Below, piece by piece: positions 34,038 through 45,840 of a stretch of DNA of 64,000 bases. Below the pieces are notes generated by a model. It worked only from the letters and a program-made list of their open reading frames with translations, was not told where the DNA came from and ran no database searches. Numbering within the stretch: the stretch's first letter is position 1; every line of letters begins with the position of its first letter. Position numbers and translations under genes: made by a program. This DNA is from Eulemur rufifrons (lineage: Eukaryota > Chordata > Mammalia > Primates > Lemuridae), in the NCBI RefSeq assembly GCF_041146395.1, contig NC_090990.1:47847501-47911500 (forward strand), written 5' to 3'.

Positions 34038-34342
34038 TACTTTTCTATTTTTTATTTTTTGAGACAGGGTCTTACTTTGTTGCCTAGGCATGAGAACAGT
34101 GGCAAGACCATAGCTCACTGCAACCTCAGTTTCCTGGGCTCAAGAGATCTTCCTGCCTCAGCCTCCTGAGTAGCTGGGACAACAAGTGTGTGTCACCACA
34201 CCCGGCGAATTTTTCTATTTTTTGTAGAGATGGAGTCTCGCTATGTTGCTTGCGTTGGTCTCAAACTCCTGACCTCAAGCAATCCTCCTGCCTTGGCCTC
34301 CCAAAGTGCTGGGACTACAGGTGTGAGCCACTGCACCCAGCC
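34038..34342 (-). mobile_element. AluJ-like SINE, minus strand
   Basis: A short-linker Alu with the ancestral CCCAAAGTGCTGGGACTACAGG, which differs from the lemur CCCAGAGTGCTAGGATTACAGG. A perfect 14-bp TSD AGGGCTTGAGATTT is at 34024-34037 and 34343-34356. Confidence 0.95.
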
Positions 34343-34356
34343 AGGGCTTGAGATTT

Positions 34357-35194
34357 GAGTTTGTAGAATAAACACAGTAATAATTTTCAAATTATAGACT
34401 AATGAAAATCTTCTAATTTGTCAGCAACACTGAAAATTAGTTTCATATGTACTTCCTGATATTGAAAGAAACTGGTTTTTTTTTAATTAAAACTACATTT
34501 GGAAATTAAACACTATCTGCTATACCCTGGTGCTTAAAAGTCCTTAAAGAAAGAAGTCAAATAATACTGCTTGCTAGACCTAGCCTACTGGACTTTAGGC
34601 TCATTAACATTAAAAAATATATAATTTAGTATTTGGAGTGACAGGTATATTACTCAATTAATTTTTTGGTGATAAAATACCATTCAGTGAAGAAACCAAG
34701 GCCAAAATCAGCAATCAAGGTGAAATAGATGTTATAGAAAGGTAGAAAGAAAACTATAAACACTAATGTAATGAACATATTTGGAGTTGTGAGTATTTTG
34801 GTAATTTTATGACATTGCTAGTCAACTTCAAACACCTTAGAAAAAAATATTAGATTGAATTATATGAAATTTTTATTTTTTGTAGGTCAAAAAGATCAAA
34901 TATCAGCTATTTCAAATAGTTCAAACCAATATCTCATAATCTTCAATACATTTTATTTAAGTTTTTAGAAAACATAGTACTCGTTTTTACACAGCCAAAT
35001 CAATGGATCCTGTGATTTGGCTTTCTACCAGATTACCATGGGGAAATCAACAACAGAATTAGAAATATAAACCAATAGAATTATTAGTTATGTTAATTCA
35101 TTGAGTGCCTACCATGTGCCAGGCAAAGTTGTGGAAGGCTAGGGGAGCAGTGCCACGTGCTTTACAGAGATTTGGACATTTGAAGTTTCCCGAG
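34357..35194. other. Unique AT-rich DNA with an old repeat edge
   Basis: No gene. An old mammal-wide phrase 'TTGAGTGCCTACCATGTGCCAGGC' lies at about 35100-35125, next to the LTR. Confidence 0.5.
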
Positions 35195-35484
35195 CAGAGA
35201 AGGCTGGCTCCCTGCTTCAGAGACAGCATCTTGTTCCTGCCTCCTCACATGGTGGGAAGCAGAAGGGCACAAGGGACGAATGTGTGTCCTCACATGGCAG
35301 ACAAGATGGAAGGGCCAGGCAGCTCTCTGAAGCCCCTTTTATAAGGGCATTAATCCCATTCATGTGGAAGCAGTTCTCATGATTTAATCACTTCCTAAAG
35401 GACCCACCTCCTAATACCATCATTTTGGGGTATAAGTTCCAATATATGAATTTTGGAGGGACACAGACATTCAAACCTTAGCAA
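35195..35484 (-). repeat. MaLR LTR fragment (MST/THE1 type), minus strand
   Basis: 'CATGGCAGACAAGATGGAAGGGC', 'CTTTTATAAGGGCATTAATCCCATTC', 'CTCATGATTTAATCACTTCCTAAAGG', 'CCACCTCCTAATACCATC' and 'TTTTGGAGGGACACAGACATTCAAACC' are the reverse complement of an MST-type LTR. The LTR 3' end on the left side is missing. The 79-codon frame at 35105-35344 is LTR-derived. Confidence 0.9.
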
Positions 35485-36624
35485 TCCCCATTCTGGCAAA
35501 TAATATGCCCTTTATAAATATTTGTCATATGAACAAATTAGCTGGTGTTTGGTCCCTGATTATAGTATAATAATTCCTGCCAGATTAAATAAGTTCACAA
35601 TGTTTATTTACTACACATAAACTTTTCAACAAATAGTAAAGTCACTATAAATGCATTAATTCTGACATCTTCCCCTACCATGTAAATAGTACTATTATCT
35701 CTCAATCAGATGTTTTTAAGAAAATAAAATCTATGTAAAGTGTTAAATTAACAAAATATTATCAAATTATGTTAAACATTTAAATATTATTTTGTTGAAA
35801 CATTCTAATTTGTGTTATAATTTATGCATATATCTTTTATACTAGACATAAAATCAGAGCTGCATGTATACAAAAACTCTGTTTCCTTTTATTACCTGTA
35901 ATACAGCACTGTATGGCTACTTCATAAAGTTGCAGTAAGAATTAATGAATTATACAAGAAAGGAATTTTAAGCATAAAAGAGTCTATTCTACGTAAAAAC
36001 ATTATTATAACAATTCTATCTCCTTGTCCAGTTATAATGTACAGAATCATTTTATAAGGCAACTTGTAAGCTTTAAAATAGTCTGATTAAAATAACTGTT
36101 TCAGTCTACATATTAGGCAAAGGAGAAAATCTAATTTTAACATATTATCAAATGATTGAAAATAAAAGCACTGTCAATACAAGTATTTCAACTGCCAGAG
36201 TTCTATAGGCCAGATAACAATTTTAAATAATAGTTACATTGTTAATTGTTGAAATAATATGTAATAGTCTTTTTTTCTCCTCAATCATTAAAATCTTATA
36301 TAATATTCCAATAATAATTTATCACTAAGACAGGTATTTTTCTAAGTAATGTATCACCAAACCACATTTTGTTTCTGGTGTCATCTGCTGAAATCAATCC
36401 ATGTTATAAAATGACACATTGGCTAAAAACTTGATAAACTTTGGAATGAAGTTCACTGACATGCTACTAAAAATAGACTCATTTTAATTTTTTCAACAAA
36501 TTTAATATGAACATGGTGATAGAAGTACATTAGGATAATAGAAATTCACCCTACATTAGTTTTTAATGAATCTTAGATATCACAATTCTTTCATATTCTA
36601 AAATTTAATTAGTCTTCAAAAATA
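35485..36624. other. Unique AT-rich DNA around paired repeat copy B
   Basis: No recognised transposon other than the unnamed segment at 36171-36335. There is no gene. Confidence 0.5.
36171..36335. repeat. Divergent paired repeat, copy B
   Basis: The direct-orientation counterpart of 31322-31499, about 4.85 kb away. It lacks the extra 24 bases of copy A and has scattered substitutions. Flanks on either side do not obviously continue the similarity. Confidence 0.75.
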
Positions 36625-36870
36625 ATAACTACCATTTCTTGAGCTCTTGCAACATGTGTGATACTGTGCTAAGCATTTTACATGCTTTACTTCACAGAAT
36701 CTTTACAACAACCTTATAAAGTACTGTACATACTAACTGGTGTCCCCATTGTATAGAAATGGAAACTGAGACTCAGAAGGTTAAGAAATTTGGTGTGAAG
36801 AGAAGAGCTAGGATTTGAATATATCAGGTCTATCTGATTCCAAGGCCCATGCTCTTAACTATAATAATAT
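36625..36870 (-). repeat. MIR SINE, nearly full length
   Basis: 'GATACTGTGCTAAGCATTTTACATGC', 'CAACAACCTTATAAAGTACTG', 'GAAACTGAGACTCAGAAGGTTAAG' and 'CCAAGGCCCATGCTCTTAACTATAATAATATG' cover inverted MIR from tail to tRNA-like head. Confidence 0.93.
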
Positions 36871-37422
36871 GAGGCATCACCCACCAATCTTAAGAAAACA
36901 AAGTCCTAAAAGTAAGGAAGTGGAATGTCAACGAAGTGGAAATATAAAATTAGGTTAGATATGGAAACAAAGATATTGCTAACTGTTAAAGAGAGAAGGA
37001 AATGTAAACCATACTAAGATTTTCAAAGATATATTTACAAAATAAGTAAGATAAATGAATTTTCCTTTTTAATAAATCAATTTCTTTTGGCAATATTTTT
37101 TAAATGATTGCAGAGAATGATTCTTTTCAGAGTTTCTTGATTAACGCATTTTTCATTCTAGATTAAAAATTCAAGGTCTTTTAATCACTTTCTTTTTACA
37201 TCTATGTAGTGGTTTCACTAAATAATGTACATACTTTTTTTAAGCATTTGATAATGAGAATCAAATATTTGTGAGGAAATAAATGAAGTATACTTATTTA
37301 AGCTTTGTACTATCATTTCTCCTCCATGGGAAATGAAGTTATTTTCACATGACCAAAAAAAAATTCATGACACACAATTAAAAAACAACAAACAAGAGTC
37401 ACATTTTATAAGGCACCAATTA

Positions 37423-37588
37423 CGTTCATGTGGTATCAGTATAATTGAAAGACAGAAGACATTTCATTCGTTAGTAACACAGAATTTCTTCTAGTGGGTT
37501 TCCTCGTTCATGTGGTATCAGTATAATTGAAAGACAGAAGACATTTCATTCGTTAGTAACACAGAATTTCTTCTAGTGGGTTTCCTCG
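37423..37588. repeat. Perfect 82-bp tandem duplication
   Basis: 37423-37504 and 37505-37586 are identical over 82 bp by eye, both starting CGTTCATGTGGTATCAG and ending GGGTTTCCT, with two more matching bases (CG) after the second unit. The unit is not a known transposon. Zero differences imply a very recent local duplication, a polymorphic allele or an assembly artefact. Confidence 0.97.
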
Positions 37589-37589
37589 A

Positions 37590-37930
37590 GCTCATTAGAT
37601 ATTCCCTGGCTGATTCTCCTAAGTAATTAGATTTTAACAGGATTTTCAACAGATCAGAGCAATCTCTGTGGGTGCCAATAGAAGAGTCCCCCTCTGGCCT
37701 TACCAGCAGGGCAGAGCAGATAACATCCAGACTGGGAGTTAATAGGACAATTACTGGCCTCTTTTAAATGAGTTACATTAATGCACTTAAGCTAAATGGC
37801 TCCGCATATGATTAAATATTAACATTTGCAAAATATGAAATCATGATATGCAATCAAGTTTTGTTGTTTTAATTTCCCCAAAGAAAGATTTCAATTGTTT
37901 ACATAAATGCCTTTAAATACTATGTATTAA
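37590..37930. promoter_or_regulatory. Candidate conserved non-coding element
   Basis: This repeat-free block follows the tandem duplication. It is rich in homeodomain-like TAAT/ATTA cores and has an octamer-like run around 'CATTTGCAAAATATGAAATCATGATATGC' at 37826-37854. Mixed composition without transposon remnants is typical of conserved enhancers in gene deserts. Function is inferred only. Confidence 0.3.
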
Positions 37931-38006
37931 ACATTTTTAGGGTGTACTAATGGAAAGTTGGAAACCATTCCTCTCACTTAAGAGTTCTAAAATACACTGA
38001 CTTTTA

Positions 38007-39140
38007 GGATGTCATTTCTGGCTATAATGAAGTAACTAAAAAAATCAGACAAATAAACGAAATAATAATTTTCAGACATCAGACAACAGGCAGGAAAGGA
38101 CAATAATCCCTGAGAGGAAGGAAAAGAAATGAAGTGGTCCCCCCGAGTTGAGAGAGATGAGAATTTGGGCAAGCCAAGATGGCTAGAAAGTACCAAAGAG
38201 GAGAGAGTATAGTATCAGAGTAGCACAAGGAACAGAACACCGAGATCTAGGGAGGGTCCACCTCGAGTCTTAAGCTTAGTGTTGAGCAGCACATGCATAT
38301 GAAGCAACCACCCAAAGTTGGAAAAAGAACCACTTTTTCAGGAGCAGGTCAAACAATTTTTAGAGCTCCTACAGGGCTGGGAATAGTTCACATTCCCAAC
38401 AGCCAGAGTTAAAAATAAACACCTCATAATACATAAGACAACAGTCAGAGAACTCAGAAGGATATTGCCTTAGTAGCAGGGGCAAATTAGCCCTAGACGA
38501 AAAGTTGCTCTGGGCCTACCTAATAAAACTTAAGACAAACCTCAAAAGGATAAACCTATTCCCAAATTATTTGAATACTCCAGAACAAAGCTCAAAAATA
38601 TTTAGAAATACGAAAGAATCTAGAACCAAACAATGTATAATTCACAAGGTCTAGCACCCAAATTCACAAAATCATGAAAGTAGTGGGAAAATATGACTCA
38701 TAATGATGAGAAAAATCAATTAATAGAAACAGACCAAGAAATTACTCAGGTTAGATATTAGGAGAAAACATTAAAACAGTTTTTTAAATACTCCATATGT
38801 TTAAAAAGAGAGGAAATCATAAGCATGGTAAGGAGAAAACATGGCAGATATAAAAATAACCTAAATCAAACTTCTAAAGATGAAAAAAAGAATGAGATAA
38901 AAGAAAATAGTAGTTTTTTCAACAGACTGGGAAAAAAAGGGACCGAGTATACGTCAGCTATGGGACAACTTCAAGCAGCCTATATATGAGCAATTGAAGT
39001 TCCAAAAGGAGAAGAGAGAGAGGAAAGGAAGAGAAAAACTATTTGAAGAAATAATGTCCCAAAATTTTTCCACTTTGCTAAAACCAACACAACCAAGAAA
39101 CATGAAAAAGTACACCAAGGCATATCATTAATTAAGTATC
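38007..39140 (+). repeat. L1M ORF1-region segment with 20-bp flanking repeats
   Basis: 'CAATGTATAATTCACAAGGTC', 'GGGAAAATATGACTCATAATGATG', 'GACATTAAAACAG'-like text, 'TATGGGACAACTTCAAGCAGCC', 'AGTTCCAAAAGGAGAAGAGAGAGAGG' and 'AGAAACATGAAAAAGTACACCAAGGC' follow the 5' and ORF1 part of L1M/HAL1 elements. The segment is bracketed by identical 20-bp sequences at 37987-38006 and 39141-39160. It lacks ORF2, 3' UTR and poly(A). Confidence 0.8.
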
Positions 39141-39195
39141 CTAAAATACACTGACTTTTAAGGTATTTTAAATGTCTTCATCAAAAAATAAAATA

Positions 39196-39480
39196 CAGTT
39201 GGCACTTGAACAACACAGGTTTGAACTGCATGGGTCCACTTATACACAATTTTTTTTCACTAATATAGTCAGCCCTCCACATTGGCCAGTTCCACATCCA
39301 CAACCAAACACTGATTGAAAATACAGTTTTCACAGGATGCAAAACCCATGTATAGGAAGGACTGACTTTTCGTATCCACAGCTTCTGCAGGGCTGACTGC
39401 AGGATTCGAGTATGTGGGGATTTTGGTATCTAAGGGGGAGGTCTTGGAACCAATTCCTCACAGATACCCAGAGACAACTG
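39196..39480 (+). mobile_element. Tigger/pogo-type MITE
   Basis: A 285-bp element starts CAGTTGGCACTTGAACAAC and ends GAGACAACTG, giving CAGTTG terminal inverted repeats. A TA duplication is at 39194-39195 and 39481-39482. Internal text 'TTTGAACTGCATGGGTCCACTTATAC', 'AGTCAGCCCTCC' and 'GGTCTTGGAACCAATTCC' is characteristic of Tigger-derived elements. There is no transposase coding. Confidence 0.88.
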
Positions 39481-39482
39481 TA

Positions 39483-41077
39483 TATTGGTTTAGACCTGAC
39501 CCACAGTCACTTCTGTGCTTGGTTCCTGACATTGGCCATAATATTTTCCAGGAAGAATTTCCAACCTAATACAGTCAATTTTGCCACTGAGTATGGCAAA
39601 TGAATCATAATGAATTATATCCTTTATTGATTGAACTTATAAAGAGATGTTTCCTATTCTTATAATAATAAAATAATAATAATAGTAATACCTAGCCTCA
39701 TACCCTAAAACATTACTATACAATATCAAATTAGGCCCCTGCCAGTGCAGAGGCAGAAGCCTGAAACAGACAAATAAGTGCTGTTGAGCACTATCTGTAT
39801 GCCTTAATTGGGTTTTATTCACTTGGACAAAATAGAGCATGAGATCAGTAAGAGATCTTCCTACTTATCAGGTCCTCACAAAATCATCATGACCAGTTTA
39901 GGTCTTCATAATCCAGAGAGAAATGAAGTCTGTGCATATAGTATCTTACAAGGAGGCTGACGAGCTCTAACTTCATCTTTCATGATCTCAAACTAGAGGC
40001 TTAGGTTAGATCATAAGAAAAATCTTCCTGACATTGGAATGGATTAAAAACAAAAATAGTGAAATTTTCTCAAAGTTTCAAATTCAGGTTCTGTTTTGAC
40101 TAGATGGTTCAGATGTAATCCTAGTAAAATCTGGTGTACACCTAAACTGTCTCTTCTACAAGTCTGCAAACATTGGACAGATTGAAACTATACTTATGCT
40201 TCTTAGACTGAGCCACAACTTGTACTAACTTTCTTCCCTCTTGCCCCCACTAACTTTCAAACAGTGAATCTTGGAGTATGTCTGTAGCCCTAAAAATTTG
40301 GGAATATTCAGATCACCTTTCTGTGTTGAATTTTACCTTCTCATTTCTATTTGTTTATCTAAAGTTTATTTCTGTAATTCCTTCCTCCTTGTGGAGATTT
40401 CAAATGTCTGTATCTTGCTTTATGTAATTGAAGTATTCCAGAGATCTTAGGTCAAAAAGGAACTTTTTCAACCTAATTATATTATAGGGGCATTTGGAGA
40501 ACTTGTTATTTGAAAGAATTCTTTGCGTGAATAATCATTTTCTGAATTTTTTTGGTCTACATCTGATTTTTATATATCGAATTTGCATAAATCCAAGATA
40601 CACAAAACTAAATCATTAATAAAGAATATTTGCAGATCTGGGTGAAAGACAGTAGCTTAGATAATTTGCTAAGTACTATCCATGGACACTGGAAATTTTG
40701 TCTCACAAAGATACATGGAGATAACGAATCAGACAATGAGTTTCAGAAAATGGGTTGAGTGAACCTGGCCAAGTAGATTATATTAGTCATATTGAGACCC
40801 ACATGAAATCAGCATCTGCAAAGGACCTCAAGGAAATCAAACAACTGGCCTGAATGAATTATAGTAGACTAATTCCCCTTTCACTCTCCCTCTTTGAGAA
40901 TTTTCAGGCCTATTTTGCACAGTGAACTTGAAAGACATTGGTAACAGGCATATTTATAGATTTGATTGGTCCAGCGGGCATTTGAGTATGTCCTAGTAAA
41001 ACATAAAGCGTTGAAGGTAAGGAAAGACAAGGGTAAGAGATATGAAAGAGGGTAAAGGATAATACACTCCCAAAGCT
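39483..41077. other. Unique DNA, nothing recognised
   Basis: About 1.6 kb AT-rich. A short ATA-rich simple run lies at about 39661-39690. There is no gene. Confidence 0.5.
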
Positions 41078-41083
41078 AACTGC

Positions 41084-41656
<573 letters not shown>

Positions 41657-41747
41657 TTAAAAACCTAATCTTTAAGTCTTTCTAAACAATTCATGATCTG
41701 ACTCTATGATCGTAAATGGTGGTTGTAGAAGAAGATCCTTTTGCCTC

Positions 41748-41756
<9 letters not shown>

Positions 41757-41778
<22 letters not shown>

Positions 41779-42058
41779 ACAAGGTCTTGCTCTGGCACCC
41801 TGGCTAGAGTGTAGCAGGGCTACTGTAGCTCACTGCAACCTCGAACTCCTGGGCTCAAGCAATCCTCCTGCCTCAGCCTACTAAGTAGCTGGGACTGCAG
41901 GCACACATCACCACACTTGGCTAATTTTTAAAAATTTTTTATACAGACAGGGTCTCACTATATTGACCAGACTTGTCTTGAACTCCTGACCTCAAGCAAT
42001 GCTCCAGCCTGGACTCCCAAAGTGCTGGGACTACAGGCATGAGCCACCATGCCCAGCC
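41757..42058 (-). mobile_element. AluJ-like SINE, minus strand
   Basis: A short-linker, diverged Alu with CCCAAAGTGCTGGGACTACAGG. A perfect 15-bp TSD TGCCTCAATTTTTTT is at 41742-41756 and 42059-42073. Confidence 0.95.
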
Positions 42059-42124
42059 TGCCTCAATTTTTTTCCATCAGAAAAATATTTGCCCCTTTCT
42101 TGCATATAGGAGATGTTGGACAAG

Positions 42125-42255
42125 GAAAAACTTAGGGTGGTTCTGATTCCATCATGAATTTGTTGGGTGACTTTGAACAAATCATTTAGTATTTCTTGGT
42201 CTTAATTTTGTCATCTGCAAGTGTGGCCTGGGGGCTCTAAAGAGATGTCTAAAGT
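42125..42255 (+). repeat. MIR SINE fragment
   Basis: 'TTGGGTGACTTTGAACAAATCATTTAGTATTTCTTGG' and 'AATTTTGTCATCTGCAAGTGTGG' follow the MIR core. Confidence 0.7.
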
Positions 42256-43404
42256 AGTTCATGCCACTTGATAGACTTGGCTTCTTTGAGTCTACAACTC
42301 ATAGCTATATGTCATCCCAACATCTTGCTACAATAACCAGCCAAAATTCTACGTTTATGGCATTCATAAAAATGCATAATCTCTGGCATCATAATTCCAT
42401 GTTGGTGATGTGGAAAGTCCTATGGTCATAACTGACTTCTACCTGTTTGCTCCACCCATACCCATTCATGGTGGCCAATCACAGAGAAAGGTCCTGGACA
42501 CGTCTTCAGTCATCAATGACATTCACAGACCAGCTCAAACATTCAATTTTCAGGTTGTATTACCAATGTTTATTACCAGTTTTACATTCCTGATAAGAAT
42601 CATTTGCTCCTGTTCCTAAAGCAACTTCATGCCATAATCCTAAGAAAGAAAGCAAAAAAGCAAATAGATAAGCTCCAAATTCAAAGTTTAAAAGTTTATT
42701 TGCCAGTACAATATTTTAAAACACTAACTGTATTATTTACTGCTGCTTCCACAATAAACATAGAGAGGATATTACCAAGAGACATGTCAAATGAATCACT
42801 CTGAGGAAAATGCCAAACACATCACAGAAAAATGACTAAAACTAATTCTTTTCTTGCAGCAACTCATCAAAATCGACTAGCTAGTCATTTGCATGTACCT
42901 AACTCTAAGTTGCTAAATTCAGAAGCAATCTCATTAAAATGAGAAAACTCTCCCACTGGCTTAATTTTCTCTGCCCCACGTCCACATTCTAACATTCTTT
43001 TGCAGTCCAGTTGGAGATGGACCTTTGTAGATATCTTCTCTTAAACTTTCATGCATTTGATTAAAAAAAATAGAAAGAAACTCTACTTTAAAAACATTCC
43101 TAAAATAAAACTAAACTCTGATTTCTTGCCAGAGGTTTTGTTTATTGTGAAATCTAGTTGCTGAATGTTTTAAATCATTACGGAAAAGTCAACATTTCTT
43201 GTGCAATATCCACATGATGTTGTTCTCTGCCTCCAAAACACTTTTCTTTAGGGGGTGAGACCATAACCAAACATTACCCAACTCTCCTTTCTGCCACCTA
43301 GAAATGCTCAGGTAAGAGAAAAAGAACCAAGGATGGCTAAAATCGTAAGAAAAGCCTGGCCTTAGTAACTGTTACATTCATAAATAAATAAAAATAATAT
43401 TATA
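42256..43404. other. Unique DNA, nothing recognised
   Basis: About 1.15 kb. Plus-strand frames of 69 and 66 codons at 42410 and 42604 have no family resemblance. Confidence 0.5.
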
Positions 43405-43544
43405 GGTATAGCACTTTAAACATTTCAATGTTCATTATTTCACTTGATGTACGGGTGACCTTATCAGGTAACCAATAAGACATGAACTCCCATTTACAGG
43501 AAGGGAAAATGAGACAAATCACTTGCCTTGTCACACATTGAGCT
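43405..43544 (-). repeat. MIR SINE, left part
   Basis: 'GGTATAGCACTTTAAACATTTC', 'TCCCATTTACAGGAAGGGAAAATGAGAC' and 'AAATCACTTGCCTTGTCACAC' are inverted MIR. It is interrupted by the LTR at 43545 and resumes at 43945. Confidence 0.82.
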
Positions 43545-43944
43545 TGCTATGGACTGAATTTTTTCGACTCACCTCACACTCAAATTCATATTGACCCCCA
43601 ATGTGACTGTATTTGGAGATAGGGAATATAGGGAGGCAATTAAGGTTAAATGAGGTCATAAAGGTGGGGCCCTGATCTGATAGGATTAGTGTCCTTACGA
43701 GAAGAGATACCAGAGAGCTGGCCCTCTCTGTCTCTCTGCATGTGCACACAAAGAAGAGGTCATGTGAATGTACAGTGAGATGGCAGCCACTACAAGCCAG
43801 GAAGAGAGGCCTCATCAGAAACTAACCATGCTGGCACCCTGATCTTGGACTTTCAACCTCCAGAACTGTGAGGAAATAAATGTCTGTTGTTTAAGCCACC
43901 CAGTCTATGCTATTTTCTTATGGCAACCCAAGCTGAGTAAGACA
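43545..43944 (+). mobile_element. MaLR solo LTR (MLT1/MST type)
   Basis: A 400-bp LTR starts TGCTATGGACTGAATT and ends GCTGAGTAAGACA, with 'CCTTACGAGAAGAG', 'CTCTCTCTGCATGTGCAC' and an AATAAA-containing 3' part 'GAGGAAATAAATGTCTGTTG'. The 5-bp TSD GAGCT is at 43540-43544 and 43945-43949. It has split a MIR. It is a solo LTR with no internal proviral sequence. Confidence 0.95.
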
Positions 43945-44025
43945 GAGCTAATGATCATGAAACTTCTAAAACCCAAGCCTCTTGACTCTGTTTTTTCTAC
44001 CTCACTATAGTATTAATATAATGGC
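43945..44025 (-). repeat. MIR SINE, right part
   Basis: 'GAGCTAATGATCATGAAACTTCTAAAACCCAAGCCTCTTGACTC' corresponds to the inverted tRNA-like head of MIR, completing the copy at 43405-43544. Confidence 0.65.
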
Positions 44026-45595
44026 CAGCATTGAACTACTGAGAATGATCACTTAAATTTCAAGTAATTTTTTTCTGAACCTATATTTGTAGCTGCCCCA
44101 AAAGCTGCTGTCTCTTCTTCTTCCATCAAATAATAGAAGTATTGCTCTCATGAAGACACCTCTGAGATGGGAGAAATGGAAACATCACAAATGAGCAACA
44201 AATCATGTGGATTTCTCTCTAGCAATAAACTTTCGAACTAATTCCTTGCTTTAAAAATTCTACTCGTTATTGGGGAATAATTTTTTACTTATGTCTAATG
44301 TTTCCTTCCTATGATGAAAGCTCAGGCCTCTCTCTACCCCTTTATTCATTTGAATCTAACAGGTAAATTTTGTAAAAAATGACTGCGTATGCTGGACTTG
44401 TCTCAACTTTTCTCTTGAGATGAGCCTGCCTACAGAAAGCACAGATTCTTTGCTCTTCCATGTTTTAAATATTGCCTAGGCAGTCCTTCCATGTAAGGAA
44501 GGTAGGACCTTTGGGTTAGTGTACCTAATGCCAGCATTCTGTTGGAAAGCCCATTGGGCTCCCACACAAAGCCAACTTAGCCTATATCATAAAGGTGGTA
44601 TTTTGGCCTCAGTATTTACTCTCTTTTTAATTTCTTGAATTGTTCAGAAAAAGAAAGACAGGGTGCTACTTAATGCAAGTCCCTTTAGAGATCACCAGCA
44701 CAAATGCAGGACAAACCTCTATATTCTATTATCTCTACCATTCGAGAGGCCAGGAGAAAACATGAACCTTAATGGAAGTGGAATTATCCTTGCAATGACT
44801 GCAGTAAATGTTTGTTGAAGGGGAAAAAAATGGAAAGAGAAGATATACCGTATATACCCAGTTTTAATGGAAAGCCTATTTCTGCCATATACATTAGAGA
44901 AATTGTTCAAGAACAGTTCATCCATGTGAAAATATTAGCACTGTAATTCTGCCAAGGTCAGTAAGACCTAGTGATTTGCTGAGATATCACCTTCATTTCA
45001 CCAGGTAAATAAAGGCTCCTTTTCTCAGTGTGTCCTATCCAAGAAGGCACTCCATAGCAACAGTTAAATTATGAATACAGCACATATGTTCCATACCATA
45101 TCATTTACAGCACAATTTAGCATAGACATAATACTTTGTAACAAACTACAATACCATTCACAAAATGCATTTAAATAGCATAATTTAGTTCATTAAATTC
45201 AGTCATTTACAGTAAATCAAAATCATCATAGGAATTGAAGAGAGTACACAGTTGTTTGTTTGAATAGTTAAGCTAGGTAAGTCAATTTCTTTTTGAAGGT
45301 CAAGGACAGAGTTGTTTCCATTTTCTGTTATAAAAAAGATACAGCTGGTGTCAAAAGATAATTTAATGTCATCTCAAAATGATCAGCCCTCTTTTTTTCC
45401 CTCCCCTCTCTCTCTCTCTCTCTCTCTCCTGCATATCAGATCACTGCCACTCCTAAAATAGATTCGACTCCCTGAAAACATCTTACATGCTAGTTAACTA
45501 GAATGTATGTGCAGATTTTACAAAATCTCAAATGTACAATTTCTTCAACTTTTTAACCAATATATATACATTTGGTCCCAAGAAAGCTTCAAACA
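44026..45595. other. Unique DNA with a CT microsatellite
   Basis: No gene or clear transposon. A CT run of about 12 units lies at 45405-45429. The AT-rich stretch 44930-45350 is free of repeat signals. Confidence 0.5.
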
Positions 45596-45599
45596 CTGG

Positions 45600-45840
45600 A
45601 TCACAGTGCCTGTAATCATCTGCTTATCTGTCTATTTTTCACACCATATGGAAGCCCCTTGTGGGTAAAAGCCTAGTCAACCACGTTTAGATCCCTACAA
45701 CCTAAGAATTCCTAGCACAGTGTTTGTTGATTGTAAATGCCTCGAAAGCAAGGATTGGTTCTTTTTTTCACTTACTTTTATTCTTCATGGCCCCAACCAT
45801 ATGCTTCACATGTACTAAGGAAATATTTGTTGATTTAAAA
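45600..45840 (+). repeat. L2 terminus
   Basis: 'GAAGCCCCTTGTGGGTAAAAGCC', 'CTAGCACAGTGTTTGTTG', 'AAGCAAGGATTGGTTC' and 'AAGGAAATATTTGTTGA' follow L2 3' ends with moderate decay. Confidence 0.6.

Noticed and set aside
45405..45429. CT run as a possible splice polypyrimidine tract or GAGA-type site
   Set aside because: It is a simple dinucleotide microsatellite, followed by CCTGCATATCAG with no exon-like context.
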